A stretch of 64,000 bases of DNA from Arcuatula senhousia (lineage: Eukaryota; Mollusca; Bivalvia; Mytilida; Mytilidae), in contig CAXARO010001647.1 of assembly GCA_963971305.1 (NCBI GenBank), forward strand, positions 1 to 64,000, given 5' to 3'. Each line of letters starts with the position of its first letter. Positions within the stretch are counted from its first letter, which is position 1. Position numbers and translations under genes: made by a program. Shown in pieces: positions 1-11,239 of the stretch. The notes below the pieces were generated by a model that was not told where the DNA came from, made no database searches, and saw nothing but the letters and a program-made list of their open reading frames with translations.

Positions 1-147
1 GGTGTTACAAATGTCGAAAGAGAGGCCTCTGGATAAACGATTGTCCTGAAAGTTAAAAGATGAGTATTTGTTCTAATTGAGTTAATTTATTTCAAAACAA
101 TGAAAAGACAGATCCTTTAAATTTGTCAAACATAAACAAATGTATAC

Positions 148-1898
148 ATGCAAGTCAGGATGACATGTGTACTGATAAAGTCACAGATGGCGGATTTTCT
201 CATTTTACAGGTGAAAAATCACCTGAATAGTAAACATAAATGGTCATTGATCACAAACAATGCTCACATAATTGACGTTATTTCAAATGGCTACAAAATA
301 CCTTTTAAGACCGAACCAGAATATGTTGATTTGAAAAATAATAAATCAGCGCGAGATAATCCAGCATTCGTTAGATCAGAGATAAGCAAACTCTTGGAAA
401 AAGGGTGTGTATCTGTAACCATAGTCAAACCTAAAGTGATTAATCCCTTGACGGTAGCTTACAATAAAAACAAACCTAGATTGGTGTTAGATTGTAGACA
501 CATTAATCCTCATCTTTTTCAGTTCAAATTTAAATAAAATTATGAAGATACTAAAGTTGGTAGAGATTTATTTAGAAAAGGAGACTTCTTTATCATCACA
601 TAGAGATAGTTGATATTCACAGAACTTTTTTAGGTTAGATATTTTCAATTTAATGTTTTACCTTTCGGTATTGCAACAGCTGGTTATATTTTTACTAAAG
701 TTTTGAGAGAAGTAGTAAAGTATATTAGATCAGAGGGAAAAAGAATTATTATGTTTTTAGATGATGGCTTAGGAGGTGACAAAGATTATGAAGCTTGTCT
801 TGAAACTAGTTTGTTTGTTAAAACTTTACTTGAAAAGTTAGGCTTTTTAATAGCACATAAAAAATGTCAATGGTTACCAACACAAAAGAAATTGATTGGT
901 TTGGTTATACCTGGGATACAAAAATTGGCAAAGTGTTTGTTAAAGAAGTCAGAATTGAGAAAGCCGAAAATGAAATTCAGAAATTATGCAAAGCAATTGC
1001 TAAAGGCAGGCTGATTTTCAGTGCAAGATTTTTGGCTAGTATTGTAGGTCAATTAATTTCAATGCAGATAGTCATTGGTGACAAAGTTAGATTTCATACC
1101 AGATTTTTATACGAATGTATTAATTCACGTGCTAGCTGGAACGCACCTGAAATTTCGTATTGGTGCAAGTCCTTGAGAGTTTTAAATGCTCAAGGTGTAG
1201 ACATTTGCAAGATTGATAACTTTGAGTCATGTTTTGTGATGCCTCAGATGTAGGCTTTGGTGGATATTTGTCCACAAACAGCAATGACGAAGTAGTATTT
1301 GAAACTTCAGGTAATTGGGCCAAGGATGAGCGCAATGAGAGCTCAACTTGGCGTGAATTAGAATGTGTTAAGAGATTATTATGTACATATAGTAATAAAA
1401 TTAAAAATACTTCAGGTTATAATGGTGGGAAAGATGACACAGATGACCTAATGCCTTCCTCCCCAGAAACAAAAAGTCAAGGAGTTACACAGTGAAATGG
1501 GAGCGTGACTATCCCTGGCTTTATGATACATCCGATGGTATGAAATGTAGGGCATGCGAGAATGTTACAATCAATTCTGACAATCAAAATGTATCTCATA
1601 TTTTGTCTGGTGGTAGTCGTAAAAACAATTTACACCGTATGGCTTCGGACATTCAAACTTTGTGTGAGGACAAAAATATAACAATAAAATCAAACTGGAT
1701 ACCTAGATCAATAGCAGACAATTTGAGTAGAAATATTGATAATGACGATTGGTATGTACATGAACAGGTTTTTCATGAACTTAACAGTACATGGGGACCG
1801 CACACTGTTGATAGATTTGCGACGCATTACAATACACAATATGACCGGTTTAATTCAAAAGTTTGGTACCCTGGTTCTGAAGCAGTAGACGTTTTTAA
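148..1898 (+). pseudogene. DIRS reverse transcriptase / RNase H, N-terminal part
   Basis: Three reading frames must be combined. The first block (to 537) ends in an RT-like stretch with LVLDCRHIN. A second block (703-900) carries the RT catalytic motif in the form FLDDGLGG, with both aspartates present, followed by the HKKCQW stretch typical of this family. A third block (about 890-1250) continues the RT thumb. From 1229 the RNase H motif FCDASDVGFGGYLS appears. A fourth block ends with WIPRSIADNLSR and HTVDRFATHYN, a tail characteristic of DIRS-like RT-RH proteins. The frame stops where the first TTAA element begins. Frameshifts near 540-700, 900 and 1240 make it non-functional. Confidence 0.75.
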
Positions 1899-2278
1899 GG
1901 GAGTACGAGCATCAGAAATTGAAGATTTTCGGGATTCTCTGCATTTATCCATTCAAATGCATTAAACATTTCCAACATGTTTTCCTAATAATTATTCCGA
2001 ACCAATAAGAGAAGGTCCTAATAAACACATTGTCAAAATTTCAACCAAATCTAATTATATTTTCTGTGCTTAAACAGAAGAAGAGTTTTCAATGTATTTC
2101 CTATGAAAAATCCAGAGATTTTTTTCCCGCCATATTTTTGGGTGCTTATATCTAAAAAACGGCTCCATGTTTTTGAAAACTTTTTTCATAAAGTCTAGCT
2201 ATTTTTAGCTATTCTTTCCAAATTTTCTATCTTAAATAACTTTTAATTACAAAAAATCTCAGGCACGTACTCCCTTAA
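1895..2278. mobile_element. TTAA-flanked miniature TIR element, copy 1
   Basis: TTAA at 1895-1898 and 2275-2278 bound a 380-bp sequence with inverted ends (TTAAGGGAGTACG at the left; the complement CGTACTCCCTTAA at the right). It interrupts the DIRS coding frame. A second copy of the same family lies at 51269-51735. There is no coding capacity. A TTAA target is the hallmark of the piggyBac superfamily, but family membership is inferred from the target only. Confidence 0.8.
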
Positions 2279-2758
2279 GGTGGGACGTTACGTTAAAAAC
2301 GACGTTACCGATAAAATTTACCTGTACACTGAAAAATCAGTCTGAACGTCGAGAAACTCAACGTCAGTTTTAGTTAGATTCTATTGCATTTTTCACGTAT
2401 AAGCAATGTTCACGAGTCCGTACCTTAAAAACGAGGTCCGTGACATATCCTTTATTTTACATCAATGCATCGCAAATTATCTAAGGAATATTATATTAGT
2501 TTTTGGTCAAAAGCTGGATATCTTTAGTCCATTTTTGTGTATAAATAGTAAAAATAAATAGTGTCCAAACTCTTTTTTCCCTATATGTCTTTGTTAATTT
2601 CCCGCCAAAATTGCAGTTTTCAAATGCATTTATTTAAAAAACGAGGTCCGTTACCCCCATTTTTTATTTCATATATGGATGTATATCACTAAGAACTACG
2701 TGTCTACCAATTTTCATAAAAATCTGGATATATGCCATTTGGTATCGTCCCACCTTAA
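2275..2758. mobile_element. TTAA-flanked miniature TIR element, different family
   Basis: Ends are TTAAGGTGGGACG and CGTCCCACCTTAA, with TTAA at 2275-2278 (shared with the preceding element) and 2755-2758. The interior is non-coding and AT-rich, with repeated 'aaacgaggtccgt' phrases near 2430 and 2640. It sits directly against copy 1, so one TTAA serves as the right flank of the first and the left flank of the second. Confidence 0.78.
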
Positions 2759-3014
2759 ACAAAACTGGAGATGTGAGAATAACTGGGTGGTTCCACCAGC
2801 TTCATTGATTGCCATGACATTACAAAAGATTGAACACGATCAAGCTAATAGTACATTGATAATTCCGGAATGGAAATCTGCTCCATTCTGGCCAATGATT
2901 TTCAAGCCACAAGGTTTATTACATTTCGTTAAACATATAAGATATCTTTCCGGAGATAAGATTTTATGTAAAGGCGCAGGCAGAAATGGTATTTTTTGCA
3001 GAAAATCCACTTAA
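2757..3014 (+). pseudogene. DIRS RT-RH, C-terminal continuation
   Basis: Directly after the second TTAA element the reading frame resumes with NWRCENNWVVPP and PEWKSAPFWPMI, the C-terminal part of the same RT-RH protein left at about 1896. Frame and amino-acid context on the two sides of the 860-bp insert match once one TTAA is counted. It ends at a stop near 3014. Confidence 0.7.
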
Positions 3015-3164
3015 GTTTAAAATGTTAGCACTCAGAATTGTCTTTTGATAAAGTAATTGATATTTTTCAGGACTAAAGTTGCAGAGAAATGTGGAAGCGG
3101 AGATCATTAAAAGTGGAGTGTGCATTGACTCTAATTTGAAAGTATTGGCAGCCCGCCAGGGAAG

Positions 3165-3870
3165 ATGGCTTCATTTTTGGTCGACTCAAGAAGTGACAAT
3201 ACGAAGAAAAAGTACTTTTCGAGTTTTAACAGATGGGAGATTTTTGCTAAAGAACACAATTTCAACGTATTACCAGCAGAACATATAAATGTATCTATTT
3301 ATATTACAGATCTTATTGATATGAAATGTACTCCTGGTGTTATAGATTCAGCTGTTTATTCTATAAAATGGGTTCATGAATTACATGGTTACAATGATCC
3401 TACGAACAACGCTTTTGTAAAATTACTCGTAGAATCTTCTAAGAGAAAAAATAGTAAACCAACTATAAAGAAAGATCCTGTTACCAATGATATGCTTATA
3501 AATTTATGTTCTTTATATCAAGATAGTCAAGATTTACTTATTGTTAGGGATTTAACTATGATTGTTTTATCCTTTTCTGCATTTTTGAGATTTGACGAAA
3601 TCAGTTAATTACTATGTAAAGATATTGAAATTTTTGAAGATTATCTTAAGATTAATATTACTAGTAGCAAAACTGATCAATTTAGGAAAGGAAATGAATT
3701 ATATGTTTCTAAAGGCAATATTATTGCTTGTCCTTATAACATGTATTTATGATATTTGCTATTATCAGGGTTAGATTCCAAGTCCGATAGTTTCATTTTT
3801 AAACCTATATTTAGATCTTAAGGTGTTATAAGAATAAATCTATTAATCTATAAATCTTGAACGGGATACA
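3165..3870 (+). pseudogene. DIRS tyrosine recombinase, frameshifted
   Basis: An open block at 3165-3608 encodes the N-terminal SAM-like core-binding domain and the start of the catalytic domain of a tyrosine recombinase (SRSDNTKKKYFSSFNRW near the start, then LRFDEIS containing the first catalytic arginine). After a stop at 3606-3608 a shifted frame continues with a SKTDQFRKGNE-like stretch and a FIFKP stretch up to about 3870. The C-terminal catalytic HxxR and tyrosine are not recognisable, so the enzyme is truncated as well as frameshifted. Confidence 0.7.
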
Positions 3871-5100
3871 TCAAAGTTCTTTTTTAATAAAATTTGTAAA
3901 ATTTTGTATGTCACATTGTATTTTGTTATTATTTTTATATATACATATTTATATTTAGTATACAGGTCCGAGTATATCTCTTGAAGCGGCTTTCGCATTT
4001 GGCATCGGACACAGGTTTCCTTTTTCCGTCCCTTTCTAAGGGTTTTATGGGTTTTTCCTGGACGGCGAGGTCGCTGATGATAGAGCATTATTTTGTCTAT
4101 GTTGAGATTTATAACAATTACATGTATCTGGTAATATATTAATTGTATACAATATTATTCAATGACATGATATTATATCTCTAATTTATAATTTATAAAA
4201 TAAAATCCGGTGTCCAATACGTTTGCTGGGCTATCGGCAAACTTGATATGATTGTTTGTTATTCTTTCTAGCTTTGCTAGATTTTTATACGTTTATAGTT
4301 GAAATAATTGTACATGATTAGAGATGTGGAAGGAATGTAAAGGGAATACCAAAAAAGCTGCTCGGAATCATTTCTTTTTTGCATGTTTTTTGTGTGTTTT
4401 TTTTTTTGTATTTATTAATTTAAAAGTTTTTCTCAAAAGCCCTTGATTAACTACTGATCGAAAGAGCAACCGCTAGATCATACCCGAAATCATTCATACC
4501 AAGGTTGGTATTTGATAATTGAATTCGTAAGTCGTACTTATTCTGTATTATAATTGCATTGTTTTTGAATGGCAATTATATACATTACAAATACCAAAAC
4601 GCGGGTATACATTGCATATTATACAAAAACGTCAAAGGATACAGTGCCTAACAATGTACTTTTTGCGTCAATGTACATTGTTAATGAAAAATAAAATAGA
4701 GTTGTTGGATTTTTTTAAAATTATTTCTTATATAAACAATTAAGGATGTTTCGCTAGTCCTGTTTTGGGATTTATGCATTTTTTCGGAATCCTCAGGTTT
4801 TTATCATATTTTTTTTTGCCCATGAACCCCCAATTTTTTTTTAATCAATGCCTTCAGTTTATCATAAAAAGGGATTTACAAAGATTTATCAATTCCTATT
4901 TATTCTGTCATGGGTTTTAACAGCTAAATAGTGATATGATAAACCCTATGAAAAAGTCAGAGAAAACCTTTTCCCGCCAAAACTTTAACGTCAATTATCT
5001 TGAAAACGAGGCCACGAACCTTTTACTATAATCTTTTCATTTGAGGCATCAAATTTGAAACTTATTTATTTTCAAAAAAAAGTACCGAACATCTTCAAGT
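3871..5100. other. No gene seen; AT-rich non-coding DNA
   Basis: Very AT-rich with no plausible exon. A short phrase at 4588-4608 (acaaataccaaaacgcgggt) is the start of the 382-bp satellite found at 13-16 kb. A sequence starting TTAAGGATG at 4740 resembles the left end of the TTAA elements, but I cannot find its right end. Confidence 0.5.
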
Positions 5101-5425
5101 TACGGAAGCGTATTAGGGCCATGTTTTATTTTTTTATTTTTTTAAATGTCAACTTTAATCTTGGAAATTCCAACTTTAATCTTGGAATTATCAACTTTAA
5201 TCTTGGAAATTCCAACTTTAATCTTGGAATCATCAACTTTAATCTTGGAATTATCAACTTTAAACTTGGAAATTCCAACTTTAAACTTGGAAATTCCAAC
5301 TTCAATCTTGGAATTATCAACTTTATTCTTGGACATTCCAGCTTCAATCTTGGAATTGTCAGCTTTATTCTTGGAAATTCCAACTTTAAATCTTGAAAAT
5401 TACAACTTCAACTTTGGAAATTCCA
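5101..5425. repeat. 21-bp minisatellite with flanking shared sequence, orientation A
   Basis: About 13 units of 21 bp run from 5150 to 5425. They mix two forms, one ending GGAAATTCC and one ending GGAATTATC, on a common core AACTTTAATCTT. The preceding 35 bp (5101-5135, including attagggccatgttt) recur in reverse complement directly beside the second array at 16.4-16.7 kb, so this is one dispersed repeat family and not two independent arrays. Because 21 is a multiple of three and the unit lacks stops, both strands appear open for about 100 codons; these are not genes. Confidence 0.85.
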
Positions 5426-6684
5426 ATTTTTTGGTTATACAAACTTTTTTTATTTAACATCTTTGGTTTATAACGTCCCATATTATGGATTCTCACTAGC
5501 GTTATATTCTGTAAGAGGGATCGTTGCTATTATTCATCTTCTTACATATTGTTTTCCTTTTTACTGAACGTTTTCCTGTTTAACTAGGCCTATTTTGGTT
5601 TTTTTTATCTTTTGTGGCACCCTATTCATGTCTGATTTACTACCCACAACAAATGGGTTCCTTCTTGCTTTGTTTAACTTGACAAAAAAAGGCTGGAACA
5701 ACTTAGTTGAACAATAAGCAACAACCCATAAATAAATACCCTACCACTTAAAATCCATTAGATGAAAGTATTAGATACCAGGTACAGATCTACATTAAAC
5801 CACAAAGATTGTGTTAAAGTTTCATGAAAATCCATCATGGGGGTTTGAAGACTTAGTTGCAGATAAGAAATATTTACACCCTTGTCATTTTATGGAAAAG
5901 TCCTAGCTTGTTTGGGAAACCCCAAAAATCATTTCAATCAGATTATAAAATAGAAAGTGCACATCTACGTTTTGTCCAAAGTCTAAAAGATTGTGTTGAA
6001 GTTTCATAAAAATCAATGAAGGGATTGAAGAGAAGTTTAGGCAAAGAGACATACACCCCTTATCATCTAGTGCGACAGGTCTCGCACAAAAAAAAGGCTA
6101 ACATAAAGTTATGTTTCTTCTCTTTGTTGTCTTGATTAACTGTGTTTTTATGTTGCATGTTTTTTCATGCTGTTCTCATTCGTGTTAACTGTTTTTTTCT
6201 TTGCCCTTTCGGACTCTTGACATTCGAATCCTCCATTAGTACCTCTTTGCCTCATCCATGTTTTGCAATAGCAAACCCCAAAAATCAATTTGAGTATGCA
6301 TGTATGTTAAAATATATATATGAGGTGAACATCTACAACTTGCGATGAAGCGGATAAGAGATGATTCTTCCCAGAGATGTCACACGAACGACCAGAATGC
6401 CAATAAATAAGAGGGGGTATAAAAATAGGTTAGTCAGACGGAGAGTTATACGATAGCAACGACAGTTTTGTTCCTAAGTTAACATCTGACACTTTAACAG
6501 CACCAGCAAATCCAAGTTTTTTTTTGTTTTTTTGTTTCTGCTAATTGGAATTTCTCACATGAATATCAAATTGTGCTTTTATAAGCCCCCCATTAAGTTG
6601 TATTATTACCTAATAAAATAAAATTTCCCTTTCTATTAACTATTTTTGTGACCATTGTCACATTCTACCGGGCCGCCTGAATGA
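5426..6684. other. No gene seen; repeat-derived DNA
   Basis: Non-coding. Bases 6165-6250 (ctgttctcattcgtgttaac, tgccctttcggactc, cattagtacctctttgc) recur at about 10730-10815, so they belong to a dispersed repeat. Confidence 0.5.
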
Positions 6685-7902
6685 ACAAGACCAACCGATG
6701 TCTGGCCCTGCGTAGCACGGCAAAACGTTGAACCCTGTACGTTCTAGGCCCAATATGGACAGTCAAAATATTTTGACACTAGCATCCTATGATGGACTTA
6801 CATTTTTAGCATATTTGTCACATGCCACCCAATATTGTAAAAATAGACCAAAAAAAATAGTTTCTATTTTTTTTTTCCCTTTTGGTCCCCTTATTGCTAA
6901 ACAGAAAAGGTGGGATAAGAAAAAATTGTATCCTCCATTTTGTATCCAATATATGACCAAAATTAACTTGTAAAAAAAAATTTCTAATTCGGAACATTAA
7001 TAAAAAATGTCACATTTTTTCCCCTTTTGGGCCCCTCGTTCCTAAACAAAAAGAGAGGGGACCCCAAAATCATCCCCATCCTTTAATTTATGGTGAGTAA
7101 CACTACTGTAAAGTTTCATAGCATTTGGTCAACCAAAACAAGTTATTGTGGAAACAAATAAAAAAGTTGCTTTTTTGGCCCCTTTTGGGCCCTTAGTTTC
7201 TAAATGAAAAAAGAGGGGACACCAAAAATCAGCCCAACCCTTCCTTTTATGGTAAGTAACATTACTGTAAAGTTTCATAGCATTTGGTAAACCAAAACAA
7301 AAGTTATTGTGGAAAAAATTTTAAAAGTCGGTTTTTTTGCCCCCTTTGGGCCTTTAATTTCTAAACGAAAAAAAGAGGGGACACCCAAAATCAGCCCAAC
7401 CCTTCCTTATACGGTAAGTATCATTAGTGTAAAATTTCTTAGCATTTGGTCAACCAGAACAAAAGTTATTGTGGAAAAAAATTAAAAAGTCCCTTTTTGG
7501 CCCCTTTTGGGCCCCTTATTTCAAAACGAAAAAAGAGGGGACACCCAAAATCAGCCCAACCCTTCCTTTTATGGTAAGTAACAATTCTGTAAAGTTTCAC
7601 AGCATTTGGTCAACCAGAACAAAAGTTATTGTGGAAAAAAATTAAAAAGTCGCTTTTTTGGCCCCTTTTGGGCCCCTAATTTCTAAACGAAATTATAAAA
7701 TGACCCCAAAAGGGGAGGTGCACATCTTCAATATATCTGTAATCACTGTGTAAAATTTCAGAAAGATCTAGTCTTTGGTTTTTGAGATTCAGATTACACA
7801 AGACAGGCACTCCATAGCGGGACGGACGGACGGACGGAAGGACGGACGGACGGACGGAGTGACCCGACTACTAGACCTGCTTTCGCCTTCGGCGACGCAG
7901 GT
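6685..7902. repeat. Tandem-repeat-bearing short element, family B copy 1
   Basis: Starts with acaagaccaaccgatgtctg and ends in a stem-loop (CCTGC...GCAGG, 7876-7901). The centre holds about five units of ~160 bp, each with GGCCCCTTTTGGGCCC, an AGAGGGGACACCCAAAATCA phrase and GTTATTGTGGAAA. A (GGAC)n run lies at about 7820-7858. A second copy with the same ends is at 37082-38197. The architecture (unique ends, central ~160-bp array, short simple repeat near the 3' end) resembles bivalve pearl/Helitron-like non-autonomous elements; that assignment is inferred. Confidence 0.75.
7820..7858. repeat. (GGAC)n microsatellite
   Basis: Repeats of ggac, slightly imperfect, inside the 3' part of the family B element. 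The second copy at about 38120-38160 has the same run with GACA variants. Confidence 0.85.
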
Positions 7903-8439
7903 AAAAATGTTCTATTGCCCGGCGACGTTCTATTGCCTGGTGACTTTTTGACTTCACCTTTGGTTGGACGATTCATAAACATGCATATGCATAATCTATT
8001 CCTCTATATCAGATAATTTTGTTATTTTCGTGTAGATTTTCGGCAAAACTTGTTTAAGCCCCCCTCCTTTTTCGCCCATAGTACACTGTAAGTGGAACCC
8101 CCTTTTTTAAAGCCCCTGTATTTTGCATTGACAGTTTGCAATTAAGTCGATGGGCGTATACAAAATGTTTTGACTGGCGGCCTATCTCATTTTATCTTGT
8201 ATTTATTCTGACTCCTCAGGATTTCTTTAGTATGCATTGTAGCTGTAAATAAAACAGTTATTGAATGTATCGCCAGGCAATAGATCAGAACTATTTTCCC
8301 CTTGGTCTCCAAATATGCCCAATCTTCTATTGCTTCTCAGCCTGCGGCTATAGAGATCATATGGATACCTCGGGAAAATATTCTGATCCATTGTCTGGCT
8401 ACACATTAAATAACTGTATACTCATGTACATCTGTCTGT
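7903..8439. other. No gene seen
   Basis: Short ORFs only; no splice-bounded conserved exon and no repeat I can name. Confidence 0.4.
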
Positions 8440-9870
8440 CCGTCCGTACGTCTTGCGAATTTCCGTAAGTTTTTCTCAGAAACCGTACATGATAATGCTT
8501 TGAAACTTGGTAGGATGGTTCAGTATGACAAACTCTAGGTCCTGAGCGACTTTCAGACCTGTCAGACTTCTTCTTCCTATGTGGAACATGGCCGATATGA
8601 AAATTTCCGTCAACCTTTTCTCAGAAACCGTACATGATAATGATTTGAAACTTGGTAGGATAGTTCAGTATGACAAACTCTACCTCTAAGCGACTTTCAG
8701 ATGTGTCTACTACTTTCTGTTTTAGACTGGGCCGATATGAAAATTTACATGAAAATTCCTACAAATTTGGGTCAAGCCTTTTCTCAGATATAGTACATGA
8801 TAATGATTTGAAACTTTGTAGGATAGTTCAGTACGATAAACACTATGTCTTCAGCAACTTTCAGACCTTTCAGACATCTACTTCCTGTTTTGGAATAGGC
8901 CGTTATGAAAATTTACATGAAAATTTCCGTCAAGGTTTATTCAAAAATCGTACAAGAGATTGATTTGAAACTTATAAGGATGGTTGTTGTTGTCGTCGTA
9001 TATTCCACCACTATCTGGTGAACAGGAGGTACATCAGCACTCCTTATAATAGCAAGTTTTACTAATCTGGATAATAATAAATGAAATCATACAGGGTGGG
9101 GTGGTCCCTACTTCTCATTGTGAATACAAGGGGGCTTATTTGAAATGAATGTCTATGATCCTGCAGCGTGCGATATGTAGGGCGTAGCACAGTCCTCTAC
9201 TGATACTTTCGATTTTGCGTTGTAACTGTGGGTCTGTGAAGTTGAATGCAGTACAATCCAATATGAGTTGGGTCAGTAGTATAGGGTCCTGTCTCATTCT
9301 ATCTATGAGTTCCCCATTTACTTCTTGAATTGTCAGCTGGAGACTGTTGATGAAGGGTCTGCGTGTACCACTGGTTGCAGAACACTGTGTCAGAAAGTGA
9401 ACCCTGTCTTCTTCCCCATCGTTACAGAGTGGACAAGTAGAGCTCACCTCATATTGGTTGAACTTGTGCTTGTTTGACTGTAGTATGTAGACTCCTAATA
9501 GTAGCTTACATTTGATGGCTGATTTCAGTATTGATGTTGTGTCTGAGCCTGCACTTTCCCAGAGTAGATGAGATTTCCCGATAGTGAGGGAATCAATATT
9601 AAGATATTTAAGAGATGTCTTCTGTTTGCCTCCTCTTTAAGTTTACGTTCCCAGTACTCATTCACTGTTCTTGAGACTAGTTCTTTCCAGGTGAATCTGC
9701 CAGGGGGGTTTTCAAGAAGGTCATATGCTGACTGTAGGTTGTAGAACTGTAAGATTTCACGAACCATTGCAAACCAACTGTTTGATGTACTAGATTTAAA
9801 ATGACAAACTGTACGTCCTTAGTAATTTTCAGACCTGTTGGACTTCTACTTCCTGTTTGGGCACATTCCA
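8440..9870. repeat. ~145-165-bp tandem repeat array, family F, split by a LINE
   Basis: About four units share TCTCAGAAACCGTACATGAT, TTTGAAACTTGGTAGGAT and ACTTTCAGACCT, starting near 8458, 8602, 8766 and 8921. The array breaks at about 8980 and resumes at about 9795 with a further unit (tgacaaactgtacgtcctt ... ttcagacctgttggacttc). The 0.8-kb gap is a LINE 3' fragment. Confidence 0.7.
8981..9790 (-). pseudogene. LINE 3' fragment, C-terminal ORF2 region
   Basis: Read on the minus strand, two frames carry the end of a non-LTR retrotransposon ORF2. One (9525-9767) has a FTWKELVSRTVNEYWE stretch; the other (9136-9447) has CPLCNDGEEDRVHFLTQC, the C-x2-C-x8-H-x4-C zinc knuckle that follows the reverse transcriptase in CR1/L2/RTE-type LINEs. 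The minus-strand 3' end is an ACGACAACAACAACC simple repeat at about 8983-9000, as expected for a LINE tail. The 5' part is missing, which is usual for LINE insertions, and there is a frameshift between 9447 and 9525. Confidence 0.7.
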
Positions 9871-11239
9871 TTTTTATTTTATTTTTGACAAGGTGCTTTA
9901 TATTCCAAAAGTATCGAATATGACATAGAATCACACAAATAATCTAATTTGATGCAATTTTCGTTTGTTAAAGTATCAGAAAATGTCAAAGAAAGTCCGA
10001 ATATGAAAATCACATGCACCAAAGAACATAAAATTTCAAATTCAATATTTATTGTCATTTAAACATTTATAAGACATGTTTTTGGCAAATAAAAACAATA
10101 TAAAATTCACCTTTTATTCTTTTAATTCAGTTAATTCTAAAACAATGGAGAAAGGTATCTCAAATATGATAGCTAACCACTTAAGCAGAACTTCTACTGT
10201 TTGGTTAAATAATCATTCAAAAATATAAATACTAGTAAGCAAATATGACAAACGTGATTATTTCAACTTCCAATTGTCAACTTTCCCTTCTTGTGTAGCA
10301 ACATTCTGTCCGCTCCAGCTAATGGAGTTAACAAGTCATTCCAGAGCGCGCGGGACTTGCATCGATTGCCTTAGCAGAGCGTCATGTCTGACACAAAAAA
10401 AATGCTTACACAGGGTTATGTTGCTCTTCGGTTGTTGTCTTTACTCAAAAAAATTTACGGAAGACAGCATGGGCTTATAGACCAATATGAGATTTCGATC
10501 TCTCAGATCTCTCAGATGAGTGCAGATGTTGCTTATCATAAGGTTTTGTTTTGTCTTCCTTTACCGGATTTGACACACTGAATTGACTGTTGAGAAGGCG
10601 ACGGAGCAGGGACTACTTACTCTTCCGAAGGACATGAGTTCACTGTCGTTACGACTGGAGTTCGCGTTGTTGATTGATATTCAATAATTTTTGTGTTTTC
10701 ATGTTTAACTACACATGTCTGTTTTTGTCTCGTTCTCGTTGGTGTTTACTGGTTTGGTCTCTGCCCTTTCGGACTTTTGACATTAGGATATCCTATTGGT
10801 ACCTCTGCTTCTTTCGTATGTACATGCACAATGTAGTTGTCCGGAAAACTGCGACGGAATTATTCTCGGAATCTTGAATTACTTTCATTTTTATGTATTT
10901 GCTTTTTTTATATGCCAAGGTTTATAAACTAGGGTCTAAAGAAAATTTTAATACACGTACTCTTACTAAACCGTCGATAGGAAGACTGGATCGAAAATGA
11001 TGCAAAGTTATTAAAAAACTGGTACAATAATATCGGAGAATAACAAAACATTCGGGCAAGGTGTAAACACTGGGTGAATCTTTCCATAGAGGAATTTTCA
11101 AGCACTTGGAAAGGGCGTACATCATTGAAAGATATAAAGTTAAGCAAGGCCGGAAACATGACGACCTACATGAAACGAACATGAAGCGGAAATAGCGGTA
11201 ATGATGTTTTGGAGTAAAACCTTGCTTGCCAATCGTGGT
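9871..11239. other. No gene seen; dispersed repeat fragments
   Basis: Contains the second copy (about 10730-10815) of the repeat also at 6165-6250. The ORFs at 10922-11272 on the minus strand show no recognisable domain. Confidence 0.4.

Larger units (their letters stand above)
148..3870 (+). mobile_element. DIRS-type tyrosine-recombinase retrotransposon, degenerate
   Basis: Order along the + strand is reverse transcriptase, RNase H, then a tyrosine recombinase, which is the arrangement of DIRS-group elements. The coding sequence is broken by several frameshifts and stops and is interrupted at 1895-2758 by two TTAA-flanked elements. I see no gag, no inverted terminal repeats and no internal complementary region, so one or both ends are missing or lie before base 1. 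It has no intact product and is a dead copy. Clade below DIRS is not resolved. Confidence 0.75.

Noticed and set aside
4739..5100. Complete fifth TTAA element starting TTAAGGATGTTTCGC
   Set aside because: No matching inverted right end found before or after the minisatellite; recorded only as a possible left end.
5055..5457. Four overlapping ORFs of 64-113 codons on both strands with repeats such as NFNLGNS
   Set aside because: They are a by-product of a stop-free 21-bp tandem repeat, whose length is a multiple of three. The same happens at 16305-16721.
7794..7982. Minus ORF with [12 protein letters not shown]
   Set aside because: Translation of the (GGAC)n microsatellite.
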